Positions 8,477-18,767 of a DNA stretch of 64,000 bases are shown here, piece by piece (the first letter of the stretch is position 1; each line of letters begins with the position of its first letter). Made by a program: the position numbers and the translations under genes. This stretch comes from an uncultured Bacilli bacterium (GTDB lineage: Bacteria > Bacillota_I > Bacilli_A > RF39 > UBA660), in NCBI GenBank assembly GCA_949425635.1, contig CASPWD010000008.1, positions 1 to 64,000 on the forward strand. The letters run 5' to 3'. Under the pieces are notes generated by a model. It was not told where the DNA came from. It made no database searches and worked only from the letters and a program-made list of their open reading frames with translations.

Positions 8477-10989
8477 ACTTTAAGTTCCTCTCCCATAAGT
8501 TCTACTTCGATAGGCGTTGCTAAAATCTTTACTCGTATTCTCTTTTTAGGATTAACAGTTAGTAAAAATTCTCCCATTTCTGCTTGCATTAAAAATTCTT
8601 TTTGAGTATCAGTTAAAGGATTTTGATAAAACAATTTTAGGTATGTAGTTAAGTCATCTTCTTTTAACATTCCTACAAGTTGATACTGGCAATTATTAAA
8701 TATTGCGGTAGCACTTCTAACTGAATCATCATCTCCAATAAAGTCATGAATACTTTGCGTAGCAGGAACAAATGAACCATGATACTTTCTAATTCGCCTT
8801 GCGATTTGTTCAAATGTTAAGATAACTTCACTATCAGTATTTTTAAGATATAAATGAAATTCATCTACTACAACCATAATATTTTTAATTCTTTTGCTGC
8901 CTTTTTCTTTATCATTAACAATTTTATTGCTAACAATGATGTTATTAAGATATGTTAGTAAATTAACTAATTGAGTTGTAATAATTCTTTTATTTTTGCT
9001 ATATAACAAGTCCTTAACATTAAATGCAATTAAATCTGAATCAAGATTTACTGAAGTATAACCATTGAATAACATTGCATCAGTTCCTACTTTAAATCTA
9101 TCTAGTAATATTTCCAATTTATCTACTATTTTTAATTGCTCTGGATTAGTAATCATATTCCTATAATCAGGAAGAAAATCTATCAAATCACTAAAAATAG
9201 GATAATCAGTATTCTCTAATTTTTCTAAACTAGAGATTTTCGTATGTTGTGTAATGCCAAATCTTTTATATAATTTTTCAATCATATCTAGCATTACAAC
9301 TACTTCACTCTCTTTAATTTCTTCAAAAGCACACTTAATGAATGTTTCTAATGAACCTAAATGTTTTGCTAAAGGACAATCTTCAAAGTTAACCTTATCT
9401 ATTGCAGTATCTTCTTTTTCTTCTCGATCACTTGGTAAAAATCTAACTTGCAAAGGATTTATTATTCCACCACTAGAAGAATATAAATCAATATATTCTC
9501 CATGATTTTTAGTTACTAGTTTTTGATACTCGCCTTCAGCATCAAACAAAATTGCACGATTTCCACGATTTATTTCATTGATAATCATTTTCTTTAATGT
9601 AAAACTTTTACCTCCTCCTGTTGAAGCAATAATAGCTAAATTACTCGAAGGTCTAGTTTTATCTTTATGAAATAAATCAAAAATAGTTGGTAATGCAGTA
9701 TGAATATCAGTTCCTAGCATATAACCAGTAGAATCGTTAAAATGAGTAATGGTTAAAGGAAATGCTGCTGCAAGAGTTAAACTTGGAAGATAATTATGGT
9801 AATCATTAAACCCATCTTTTGTAATATCAAAAGATTGCCATCCCTCTAATTGCCTCATACGAGGTACATCTAATTTAATTTGATAAACATCTGCTATCTT
9901 CTTTAATTCCTTTATTTTATCTTCTCTTTGTCTTTTATTTCCATTTATTACAATGATTAAATCTACTTCTTTTATTTTCTCATCCCCATTTTTAATTTGA
10001 GTCATGAGTGCCTGAAAGTTTTCTCTTTCAGTATCCATTTGCGTTGCATCAGATAACTTTCTTGTGGTACTTCTTTCAGAGATTAAAAATTCATAATTAC
10101 TATCTAATCTTCTAATAAGTTCTTCAGTTGGTATTGTATCTTTTATATGAATACAACTTCTTGTATCTGGAACATTAAATAATTCTTCAAAAAATAGTTC
10201 ATCAATAAATGGTGGGATTTTTTTAATGGTTACAACTTGTACCTCTTCCTCATCTACTTTTAAATAATTCATATTTTCATTAACAAAAAAAGGAGCAACT
10301 AGTTCTACTAGATCACTCCACATGATTTGTTCTATACTTGCGTTTGTTAAGTACAAGTTAACTAAAAACTGATATATTTCTAATTTATTTGTAATTTTTT
10401 GAATATTTAATCTTGGTGTCATATTGTAGCATTGAATTTCTACCTCTTCAGAAATATGTTCAAGTGCTTTATCATTATCACTAATGATTACAAAATAATA
10501 TCTACTTGTTGTAGTTAGATGTTCTCTTTCTAAAATATCTAATCTTTCGCATCTTTCTTTTAAGAAAGTAACTTTATTTTCATCATTGATAAATTCTTCA
10601 ATGAGTTTATTATAATAGTCTTTATTCGCATTCAAATCAATCATATCATCTAATTTATAAATACGCAAATTCAAATCTCTCAATTGATATAAAAACTTTA
10701 ATTGATTAAAAAAGTTCTTCTTTTGCGTATTTGATGTTAAAGATAAATCTATTGCATCTACTGAATAAACTCTAGCGTATTCTCCAGTTTTAAGTTTAAT
10801 CATACCATCATCTGATACTGTATCTGCATTTGTGAAAGTTTGAGAATTTCTATATTTATTTTTTAACATTTTTTTAGATAAATATGGTTGCTTTTTCTTT
10901 TCTTTTTTCTTAACAAAGGAAGAAATAATTTTTTTCTCTTTTACTTTTCTTTTTTCTTCTTTACTAATTTTCTTTTTCAACGAAATCAT
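8473..10989 (-). CDS. VirB4/TraE-type T4SS ATPase
   Basis: Walker A ASTGGGKSFTLKKMI; Walker B IMVVVDEFH; ATQSIHDF. Confidence 0.9.
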   Translation of the reverse strand: MISLKKKISKEEKRKVKEKKIISSFVKKKEKKKQPYLSKKMLKNKYRNSQTFTNADTVSDDGMIKLKTGEYARVYSVDAIDLSLTSNTQKKNFFNQLKFLYQLRDLNLRIYKLDDMIDLNANKDYYNKLIEEFINDENKVTFLKERCERLDILEREHLTTTSRYYFVIISDNDKALEHISEEVEIQCYNMTPRLNIQKITNKLEIYQFLVNLYLTNASIEQIMWSDLVELVAPFFVNENMNYLKVDEEEVQVVTIKKIPPFIDELFFEELFNVPDTRSCIHIKDTIPTEELIRRLDSNYEFLISERSTTRKLSDATQMDTERENFQALMTQIKNGDEKIKEVDLIIVINGNKRQREDKIKELKKIADVYQIKLDVPRMRQLEGWQSFDITKDGFNDYHNYLPSLTLAAAFPLTITHFNDSTGYMLGTDIHTALPTIFDLFHKDKTRPSSNLAIIASTGGGKSFTLKKMIINEINRGNRAILFDAEGEYQKLVTKNHGEYIDLYSSSGGIINPLQVRFLPSDREEKEDTAIDKVNFEDCPLAKHLGSLETFIKCAFEEIKESEVVVMLDMIEKLYKRFGITQHTKISSLEKLENTDYPIFSDLIDFLPDYRNMITNPEQLKIVDKLEILLDRFKVGTDAMLFNGYTSVNLDSDLIAFNVKDLLYSKNKRIITTQLVNLLTYLNNIIVSNKIVNDKEKGSKRIKNIMVVVDEFHLYLKNTDSEVILTFEQIARRIRKYHGSFVPATQSIHDFIGDDDSVRSATAIFNNCQYQLVGMLKEDDLTTYLKLFYQNPLTDTQKEFLMQAEMGEFLLTVNPKKRIRVKILATPIEVELMGEELKV

Positions 10990-11266
10990 TCTCCTTTCCT
11001 ATATTTTGATATATAAATATTTTTTGTCTAGAAATAAACTGAAACATTAATCCTAAAACTTTATACATTCTATTTTTTTTACTTACATTTATTGGTAATA
11101 AGCAAAAAATACCAACAAGTAAAAAAATTAATGATGGTATTTTAAATGATGTAAAACAAAATAAAATGATGAAAAGTACAATTATAGGAAATGCAATAAA
11201 AATATCTGCTATTTCTATACCTTTAAAGCCTAAATTTCTTTTAATTGATTTTAATGTTATATACAA
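10964..11266 (-). CDS. PrgI/VirB3-like membrane protein
   Basis: Two TM segments, ~100 aa, directly upstream of VirB4. Confidence 0.65.
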   Translation of the reverse strand: MYITLKSIKRNLGFKGIEIADIFIAFPIIVLFIILFCFTSFKIPSLIFLLVGIFCLLPINVSKKNRMYKVLGLMFQFISRQKIFIYQNIGKENDFVEKEN

Positions 11267-11277
11267 ACTTACACCTC

Positions 11278-12678
11278 CTAAATCATATTTTTTCTTCGCC
11301 TATAATAAGAAGCATTATAACTTGCTCTAGGCATTACTTTTCTAACTGCACCATTTAAACTACTAGCACCAAAATTCATCATTGCATCACTGGCACTAAA
11401 CTTATTGGAATCACTTTTACTTTGCATTTTTTGACCTGCCATCCACATTTTAGTGCCCATTGCTTTTGCTATTTTTTGAGCTCTTGTCGGAGTTCCACCA
11501 CTTGAAGAATCTGGAGTTCCTGCCATTCCTAATGCCATACCAACTCGTGATAAAGCATCTGAACCTACTGCTTTTCCTGCCTTAATTCCTGTTCCAGTTG
11601 CAAGTAAACCTCCACCAATTGCAGCTCCTGCTCCAACAGTTGCTCCAATACCTGCCATTTTTCCATAACCCATTAAAGACATTAACTGTTCTCTTCCACT
11701 TGCTGCACTTACATTTGAGCCAATAAATCTGTTGATAACTTGACTTCCTGTCATGATAAATGTTGCACATCCTAGATAAAATAAAGTTTTTGTAGTAATA
11801 TTCATAAATGAATTAGTAAAAAATGTTGTATCATTTACTTGTTGCATAACCATTACACTTAATGTAACAACAAGCATAACTACTGCACTTTGGAGTGCTA
11901 ATGATACTAGTTGTTCAATAACTGCTCCTCTTCTTTGCTTATTACAAATACTAGTTGCAAAAACAATAGGAGCAATAGAAAATAAGAATAAAAATTCAAT
12001 TTGCCTTCTGCCTAACATAATACCTGCAAAAAACAAACTATAGAGGAAAAATCCTCCACAAAATACTGCCATTAGCCAATTGATTTCATATTTATAATCT
12101 TTTTCATCTGCAAAAATAATTTTTGCTTTTGTTACATATTTTGATAGATATAACTCATCATTATCAAATGAGCCATCCTTTACTACATCTGCAATGCTTT
12201 TAGATTCATCAAACTTATCACTATTCTTATAACTATCTTTATAAGAGATAAACATTGTTAACATGGTGTTACTCATTGTTGCATTATTACTACTTTCAAA
12301 AATACTTCCAGTATAATTTGAAAGTGATATGGAAAAGTTAGAAACTTGGACAAATAGAAATGTGGAAAGCATAATAAGCGAACCACATTTTACTATTTCC
12401 ATAATAATTATTTTAAAAGTTGTTTCTTCATCTGGATCTAAAAGTTTATTGACAAATTTCCATATAATAAATAAGGCAAACACAGTTACTGCTATTGCCA
12501 TTGCTCCAGTATAAAAATTTCTAAATGCTTGATTATCAGAAATAGAATTGATTATATCAAAAGCATTTAATTTTTTTATAATGGATAAAAGTGCATCTAT
12601 CAAATCATATATAAAACTTACCAAATACCAACCTAGCGTTCTTAATAAATCAAATACTTTTAACATCATAAGAACCAC
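11278..12678 (-). CDS. VirB6/TrbL-like polytopic membrane protein
   Basis: Multiple TM segments, glycine/alanine-rich region, position between VirB2-like and VirB3-like genes. Confidence 0.75.
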   Translation of the reverse strand: MVLMMLKVFDLLRTLGWYLVSFIYDLIDALLSIIKKLNAFDIINSISDNQAFRNFYTGAMAIAVTVFALFIIWKFVNKLLDPDEETTFKIIIMEIVKCGSLIMLSTFLFVQVSNFSISLSNYTGSIFESSNNATMSNTMLTMFISYKDSYKNSDKFDESKSIADVVKDGSFDNDELYLSKYVTKAKIIFADEKDYKYEINWLMAVFCGGFFLYSLFFAGIMLGRRQIEFLFLFSIAPIVFATSICNKQRRGAVIEQLVSLALQSAVVMLVVTLSVMVMQQVNDTTFFTNSFMNITTKTLFYLGCATFIMTGSQVINRFIGSNVSAASGREQLMSLMGYGKMAGIGATVGAGAAIGGGLLATGTGIKAGKAVGSDALSRVGMALGMAGTPDSSSGGTPTRAQKIAKAMGTKMWMAGQKMQSKSDSNKFSASDAMMNFGASSLNGAVRKVMPRASYNASYYRRRKNMI

Positions 12679-12960
12679 CTAAGTAAACAATCTAATGATT
12701 ATATTGACTAATGAAATTGCTAAAATAATACCAAAAATTCCTAATAATGTTTGTGTAATTCTTGTTTTAACTCTTGGTTTTTGGTCAACATCAACAACTG
12801 CATACATGATAAAACTGATTACTAAAGCAACACCTGCAAGTGAAATACCTACTGCTAATGCCCAATCAGTAATTTGCTTAATAACTTTTAAGATGGTATC
12901 AACAGTATATGTACCACCTTCTAGTTGTTGAATTGCTAAAACATTTAATAAACCTTTCAT
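12679..12960 (-). CDS. VirB2-like (pilin-type) small membrane protein; start trimmed to MKGLLNVLAIQQLEGG
   Basis: Two TM segments; AAAGGGTGATACA SD upstream of ATG at 12960; longer ORF start overlaps a hairpin. Confidence 0.65.
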   Translation of the reverse strand: MKGLLNVLAIQQLEGGTYTVDTILKVIKQITDWALAVGISLAGVALVISFIMYAVVDVDQKPRVKTRITQTLLGIFGIILAISLVNIIIRLFT

Positions 12961-12985
12961 TGTATCACCCTTTCTTTTGACTAAA

Positions 12986-13042
12986 AAAAGCCAAAAAAAA
13001 AGAACTGTGCAATTACTAATCAAAAAATGATCAATAACTACA
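12986..13042 (-). terminator. Intrinsic terminator/attenuator upstream of the pilin-like gene
   Basis: GAACTGTG...CACAGTTC hairpin followed by T9 on minus strand. Confidence 0.65.
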
Positions 13043-13077
13043 CAGTTCCAATGAGCAACACTTGTCCTTCAAAAAAT

Positions 13078-13107
13078 GAAAAAACTACACTGTATTAAGT
13101 GTAGCTA
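13078..13107 (-). terminator. Intrinsic terminator
   Basis: CTACACT-TAATAC-AGTGTAG-TTTTTT on minus strand. Confidence 0.7.
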
Positions 13108-13144
13108 TCAATCAAGTTTTCAAAGAACATACAACAATTCTTTT

Positions 13145-13816
13145 TTATTTAGACATTTCTTTCTTGTATTTATTTTCTAATCTATTTTTTAAGTCATTAC
13201 TCATAGCAGAATCAATTAAGTCTTTATTCATAATGACTTCTTTTATATCAACTTTATCATCATTACCTGCAAGATAAAATTTGCCATCAAAGGAATTATC
13301 TCTATCACTAAAATTCCTTTCAAAAATTAATGGAACACTATTCTCACAGTTAGAATGATAAATTGCAAAAAAACCTTTTTGTTTTGCTTTTAAGGAATTA
13401 TCAACATAAATATCATTATCAACGATAAAGCCGATAACTTCATAATATTGATTAAATTCTTTACTATATGCTTGACCTCTTACAAGTGGTCCAACATCAG
13501 TTGGTCTTAACTCTAAATCACTATTATTAGAATTTTGTATAATGTCCAAGCATCTTTTAATTTTTTCTTCAGTAGTAGCATTTTCTAATTCTTTTATAGA
13601 TTGATAGTACCATGTACTGTTTTCTATAAGTTCAGATTTCTCATCTAATATCTCTTTAATAAACAAATTACTTTTTTCCATATATTTTTGTTCTATGTCT
13701 GTCCATAAATCCAAACTGGTAAAAAGTATTTGGTCATCATAATCCAAACCTAAAAAGTAATATTTATTATCATCTATACCAATAAATGCTTGACCTTTTA
13801 CTAATTTATCTTTCAT
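13145..13816 (-). CDS. Element hypothetical protein (start trimmed to MKDKLVKGQAFIG)
   Basis: SD GAAAGGAATG; overlaps upstream stop. Confidence 0.5.
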   Translation of the reverse strand: MKDKLVKGQAFIGIDDNKYYFLGLDYDDQILFTSLDLWTDIEQKYMEKSNLFIKEILDEKSELIENSTWYYQSIKELENATTEEKIKRCLDIIQNSNNSDLELRPTDVGPLVRGQAYSKEFNQYYEVIGFIVDNDIYVDNSLKAKQKGFFAIYHSNCENSVPLIFERNFSDRDNSFDGKFYLAGNDDKVDIKEVIMNKDLIDSAMSNDLKNRLENKYKKEMSK

Positions 13817-14309
13817 GCCCATCATTCCTTTCTCTATTATCATTAAAGCAACATTGTAATCCACCAAAGCCACATATTTTGTATTCTCCATCATCCACTT
13901 TAATATAATCATCTAAATAATATTTCTTAATTTCATTTTTAAGAGCATTTATATCCTCTTCTCTAAAATCATCTTCATCTTTCAGTTCTTCCCAGTCATT
14001 ATAATCAATATGACACATATTTGATTCACTCTCACATACAAAGTCATAAACATATGTTAAAAGTGGACTTAATTCACTTACCTTTGGTAAAGAAAATTCT
14101 AAACCATCATTTTGTTTTAAAAGCAATAACAAACACTCTTTGATTTCATCTGATGATGCACTACTATAATCGCATCCAATGTCTGATGTATTACTATATC
14201 CAACTGTATGAACTTGCGAATTATCCTTATTATTAGTTACTATATAATCAATATATAAATCATCTTGATCATTCCAATAATTAAGAATTTCATAGTTATA
14301 ATTGTTCAT
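13806..14309 (-). CDS. Element hypothetical protein
   Basis: ORF preceded by AAGATGAACAGGAAAGATAATTATG cassette. Confidence 0.55.
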   Translation of the reverse strand: MNNYNYEILNYWNDQDDLYIDYIVTNNKDNSQVHTVGYSNTSDIGCDYSSASSDEIKECLLLLLKQNDGLEFSLPKVSELSPLLTYVYDFVCESESNMCHIDYNDWEELKDEDDFREEDINALKNEIKKYYLDDYIKVDDGEYKICGFGGLQCCFNDNRERNDGHER

Positions 14310-14311
14310 AA

Positions 14312-14710
14312 TTATCTTTCCTGTTCATCTTTATTATTAGATATTTCTTGAACTTGTCCATCAGCTGAATAAATTTTATTATTGGTTCTATCAATAATCT
14401 CAAATCCTAAAATTTCAATTGCTTTATCTTTGTATGTTTTACCATTCTTTTCAATTTCTTTAGGATATGTTGTAATAATACCTTTTACAGTTATCCAATT
14501 TCCTTTTTCGATTTCATCTGCATAAGCATTTACTAATTCTCCTTTTATTACAATAGGAACAAATTGAGTATTTCCATTATTATTTTGTGCTATATCAAAT
14601 CTTAATGTTTTTTTACCATTTTGATTTTCATACACATCTCTAATGCTACCAATATTCCCTTCTAATTCAAATTTATTTACTGAATTTCTAACTTCTTTTT
14701 CATTATTCAT
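14312..14710 (-). CDS. Single-stranded DNA-binding (OB-fold) protein
   Basis: NKFELEGNIGSIRDVYENQNGKKTLRFDIAQN...GNWITVKGIITTYP. Confidence 0.65.
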   Translation of the reverse strand: MNNEKEVRNSVNKFELEGNIGSIRDVYENQNGKKTLRFDIAQNNNGNTQFVPIVIKGELVNAYADEIEKGNWITVKGIITTYPKEIEKNGKTYKDKAIEILGFEIIDRTNNKIYSADGQVQEISNNKDEQER

Positions 14711-15093
14711 CTTACATTCTCCTCCTCTAATTTTTTTGGTTCGTTAAAGATAATTCGATCATAGTCATCTAAACAAAGTTTTCCTTCTTTTATACATTCT
14801 AATTCACAGTCATGTTCTTTTAAAAATTTCATGAACTCTACTGTAAAATTATAATTTCTACTTATATCAGAAATTGAATTTACTATTACTTTGTCTATAA
14901 TTCCACTCTCAATATCTTCTTTTAATTTTTTTAATTCTATTCGTGATTCTGTATCAACATTTTTCTTAACAGTATCCACATATAACTTATAGTCATAATT
15001 ATTCATCAAGTGATAATTTGCAATTTGCTCCATTTTATGATTTCTTGATGAAATATTTGTTTTCTTTTTAAATGATGTATATGTTCCAATCAT
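14707..15093 (-). CDS. Degenerate resolvase-like (serine recombinase N-terminal domain fold) protein
   Basis: DIESGIIDKVIVNSISDISRNYNFTVEFMKFLKEHDCELECIKEG resembles the resolvase core. Confidence 0.5.
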   Translation of the reverse strand: MIGTYTSFKKKTNISSRNHKMEQIANYHLMNNYDYKLYVDTVKKNVDTESRIELKKLKEDIESGIIDKVIVNSISDISRNYNFTVEFMKFLKEHDCELECIKEGKLCLDDYDRIIFNEPKKLEEENVR

Positions 15094-15099
15094 AAAGCA

Positions 15100-15330
15100 T
15101 TATCTCTCCTGTTCATCTTGTATTCTTTCTTGGATTCGTTTATTAAAGCACTCTAAAGCTTCATCTAAATCTTTTCCAAAATAACTGCCTCCACCCCAAT
15201 TTCCAGTTTCTTTATTTAGATCAGATGCAATTATAAATTGCCCACTTTCATAAGCATAAATTAGAGAGTACAATACACCATCTTCTTTTAAAAGGACACA
15301 GTTTCCCATGCCACCATTTGTAAAATGCAT
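15100..15330 (-). CDS. Small element hypothetical protein
   Basis: ORF in operon, C-terminus QDEQER. Confidence 0.55.
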   Translation of the reverse strand: MHFTNGGMGNCVLLKEDGVLYSLIYAYESGQFIIASDLNKETGNWGGGSYFGKDLDEALECFNKRIQERIQDEQER

Positions 15331-15972
15331 TTAATATACCTCCCTGTTCGTTAATTCTGCAATAATGACAATTTGTTTATTTGTATTATGTCTGCAAGTA
15401 ATGAGTGTTAAAGTATTTGCATTATTATTTTTACTAATGCTAACTTGTCCAGTTTTTTCCACATCGTAAATATTTGTAATTTTATAATTAAATTTTTCTC
15501 CATTATAATAAACATAAATTAAATCATTTAATTCCATTTTATTAAGATTTTTAAAATAAGAAATATTACTATATCCACTATGTCCTGCCAAAATGAAATT
15601 ACCATTAGCAACATCAGGCATATTTGAACCTTTTATAATTTCAATATTTTTATTTACATTATTACTTTTGTCATTGATTGCTACTAGTCCTCGTTTCAAG
15701 TGAATACGAGGTATTTCTAAAACTGCTATGTAATTATAAGTAGATTCTTTTTTAGGTTCTTCTTTTGTTTCTTGAACCTCATCTACAATTACATTTTTAG
15801 TATCTTCTTGTTTAATTTCAAAAAAATCTTCAATAGCATTTTCTTCTTTTATATGAGTAAAATAGTTGTTATAAAGTTTTAAACCTATAACACCTAAACC
15901 TATAAAGAGAAAAAAAGAGCCAATAATTAAATATTGACTCATATTCTTATTTTTGTTTTTTCTTTTTTCCAT
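15331..15972 (-). CDS. Sortase
   Basis: FILAGHSGYSNISYFKNLNKM...LTLITCRH catalytic His/Cys/Arg; N-terminal TM. Confidence 0.88.
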   Translation of the reverse strand: MEKRKNKNKNMSQYLIIGSFFLFIGLGVIGLKLYNNYFTHIKEENAIEDFFEIKQEDTKNVIVDEVQETKEEPKKESTYNYIAVLEIPRIHLKRGLVAINDKSNNVNKNIEIIKGSNMPDVANGNFILAGHSGYSNISYFKNLNKMELNDLIYVYYNGEKFNYKITNIYDVEKTGQVSISKNNNANTLTLITCRHNTNKQIVIIAELTNREVY

Positions 15973-18724
15973 AAATAATTAAACAAACACCACTTAAAAC
16001 TGCAAGTCCTCCTAATAGGTATGATAGATCACAACCATCAATACCTGTATTTGGAACTGAATAGTTGATAAGAGTTGATTCAATGATTGCACCATTTTCA
16101 GTTACAGTAAAATATACTTTCTCATCATTTAAAGTAAATCCCTCTACTGTTTCTAATTCTTGATAGAAGAATTTTCCATATTCACTTACAAACTCGATAT
16201 CTCCATCTGCATTTGTATAATACTTTCCTAAAAGATTATTATTTAAATCAAAAATACCAATTAAAACTCCCTCTAATGGATTACCATTCTCATCAACTTT
16301 ATGAATTTTAATTGTAGATTTAATTTTTTCATTTACCATAGTGGATTTTATAATTTCTCCATCTTCCTTAACCTCAAATTCCATAGGTTCCTCATTAAGG
16401 ATAAATCCCTCTGGTGCCTCCGATTCAAAAAGCACAAATTTTGAAACAAATAATCCCTTAATAACTATTTTTCCTGATGAATCAGTCTTACCTTTAAAAA
16501 TAAGTTCTCTTTCTTCTTCATTATCACTATTATTTGTATAAATAGTAATAGTGGTATTTGGAAGAGGATTTCCTGCTACATCAGTTTTTGTAAATTCAAA
16601 GTCTGATTTTTTTAAGTAATTTTTAAGATTTAATGTATATGTAACTGTTTTAGTATATTGATCCTCATACTTTAATTCAAAGCAATAACTTGATTCATCA
16701 ATAACATGGTTTCCCACAGTTGCCTTTTCTTTTAGACGATATTTTCCAAGATATAAATCAGTTACTTTATAGAAGCCATCTTTAGTATAAAAATCTTTAA
16801 CTAATTCATTCTTTTTGTAAATAAGAGTTCCATCTTGAGAGTATATATCTTCATCAGCATAAAGTTCATAATGTACTCCATCAAGTTTGATTTCTTCATA
16901 CTTAAATGAACCATCTCCAATAACTACTTTTTCTCCAACCTTATTTACATTTAACTCTCCTTTAACTTGCTCGTTTGCGAACTTAACTTCTAAAAGAGTG
17001 CCATATTGTTCATCTTCTATAAAATTACTATTTTCTCCTATTTCAAAAATTAAAGGTTCATCATTCCATAAGTATCCATCTATTTTTTGATTTTCTACCT
17101 CTTCTAATTGATAGCGACCACTAGATAATGGATATGGAGTAATAATAACACCATTTTTATCCATTTCAAAAGTATCAAGAGTTTGAGCAGTTGGATATGT
17201 AATTGTTTGTTTTACATATTCATTTGTATCTAAATTCTTAATTTTAAATTTTAATCCTTCACGAATAATGACTTTTTGGGAATCTTTATCAATTTTTAAA
17301 ACTTTTAATTTTGCAGTTATAAGTGCATTTGAAAGTAGTTGATAATATGGATTTTCAGTATCTTCATTCACTGTTATTTCAAAGTCATCTACCTTTTCAT
17401 GATTTAAAGTTGAATTTTTTTGATGAACTCTCCATTTCCCATATGGAAGTGTAACTTTTAATTTCCCTTTATCATTTGTCGTTCCTGTTGTATAAAGTTC
17501 TCCTGTTGAAATTAAATAAAACTCAAAGTCAACATTTTTTTCTCCTGTTAAAATACCAGTTTGTCCATTAGCAAAAACTTTATATAATTCAACATCAACT
17601 TCAATGACATCTTCAAAAACTTTTAATATTGGATATAAATTATCTTTTGTGAGCTCGAACCAGTGCATAGACTCATCAAGTTGATAGCCCTTTCCACTAA
17701 TTTCTTCTCGAAGATAAAAGCGACCTAAACTTGGTAAGTAATCACTTGTACCTGTATTATTCTCTCCAATTGTTACTTGACCAACTCTAACATCTTGTTC
17801 ATTATATACCCCATAGACTGCACCTGTCAACTTGGCGTCTCCCAAAGGTTTATAACTTAATGTTTTACTATCTAGTTTTTCTGCAGTAATTTTACCACCT
17901 AAAATATTTATGTTTATATTTGTATCTATTGGATCATAACTGCCTACTTGAACAATGTTTTGAGTGTTTGGTTTTACATATACTATTGCAGAATGTGAAT
18001 ATTTCACATCTCGTTTTGTTAAAGAAATATTAGTATTACCTACTGCATTAGCAGTTAAATATAAATCATTACCATTTTTACTTGAAGAAATAAAAGAATT
18101 AGATGATACCTCATATTTTGATAATACACCACTTCTATCAGTCAATTTTAATGTTTGACCAATTACTGTTTCAAAATTACTTGCTCCAAAGTCTGGTGTT
18201 GCATAATGTTTACTTAATAATGCCTCCATCTCTGCCATTTCACTTGTATATTTACTAATTCGATTTCCATTTAATGAATCAGTAAAATAAATATCATAAC
18301 CACTTGGAACTGTTTGCCAAATCATGAATTGTGTTACTGAATACCATTTTAAATCACTATGATTTACTTCTGCATCACTGTACCCATATCCATAATATGC
18401 TAATAACTGTATTCTTCGCCATTGTGATTGTGTCATGTTTGCTACATATGCTTGGTCATAATCTTGACCTGTATAAATTTGATTGCTATCAAGTGGAGTA
18501 CCTGGTTCAATACAGTAAACAAATTGATTATCACTTTTTCTTGTAATCATTGTTAATTGTTGATACTTGGTATTTCCACCTTTTGTTTTATTTACCCATG
18601 TACTAGGAATCCACATATATTTATCATCAAATGATTCTTGATATGTTTGAGCATTTACATTGATACTTGGAAATAATGCTAATAGTCCAAATATTGCTAA
18701 TAAAAATTTTAATTTTTTCTTCAT
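15947..18724 (-). CDS. LPXTG-like surface adhesin with TQXA/thioester-type N-domain and CnaB/SpaA-type repeats
   Basis: Signal peptide; FVYCIEPGTPL; repeated E-x-xAPEGF/Y-type CnaB segments; C-terminal VPNTGIDG + TM + KKKKQK. Confidence 0.85.
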   Translation of the reverse strand: MKKKLKFLLAIFGLLALFPSINVNAQTYQESFDDKYMWIPSTWVNKTKGGNTKYQQLTMITRKSDNQFVYCIEPGTPLDSNQIYTGQDYDQAYVANMTQSQWRRIQLLAYYGYGYSDAEVNHSDLKWYSVTQFMIWQTVPSGYDIYFTDSLNGNRISKYTSEMAEMEALLSKHYATPDFGASNFETVIGQTLKLTDRSGVLSKYEVSSNSFISSSKNGNDLYLTANAVGNTNISLTKRDVKYSHSAIVYVKPNTQNIVQVGSYDPIDTNININILGGKITAEKLDSKTLSYKPLGDAKLTGAVYGVYNEQDVRVGQVTIGENNTGTSDYLPSLGRFYLREEISGKGYQLDESMHWFELTKDNLYPILKVFEDVIEVDVELYKVFANGQTGILTGEKNVDFEFYLISTGELYTTGTTNDKGKLKVTLPYGKWRVHQKNSTLNHEKVDDFEITVNEDTENPYYQLLSNALITAKLKVLKIDKDSQKVIIREGLKFKIKNLDTNEYVKQTITYPTAQTLDTFEMDKNGVIITPYPLSSGRYQLEEVENQKIDGYLWNDEPLIFEIGENSNFIEDEQYGTLLEVKFANEQVKGELNVNKVGEKVVIGDGSFKYEEIKLDGVHYELYADEDIYSQDGTLIYKKNELVKDFYTKDGFYKVTDLYLGKYRLKEKATVGNHVIDESSYCFELKYEDQYTKTVTYTLNLKNYLKKSDFEFTKTDVAGNPLPNTTITIYTNNSDNEEERELIFKGKTDSSGKIVIKGLFVSKFVLFESEAPEGFILNEEPMEFEVKEDGEIIKSTMVNEKIKSTIKIHKVDENGNPLEGVLIGIFDLNNNLLGKYYTNADGDIEFVSEYGKFFYQELETVEGFTLNDEKVYFTVTENGAIIESTLINYSVPNTGIDGCDLSYLLGGLAVLSGVCLIIYGKKKKQK

Positions 18725-18767
18725 ATATCTTTTCCTCCTTTACTTTATTGCATAAAAAAATTACCAA

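Noticed and set aside
14312-14710. Host ssb gene
   Set aside because: It is embedded in the conjugation operon and lacks the typical acidic DDIPF-type tail, so treated as element-encoded.
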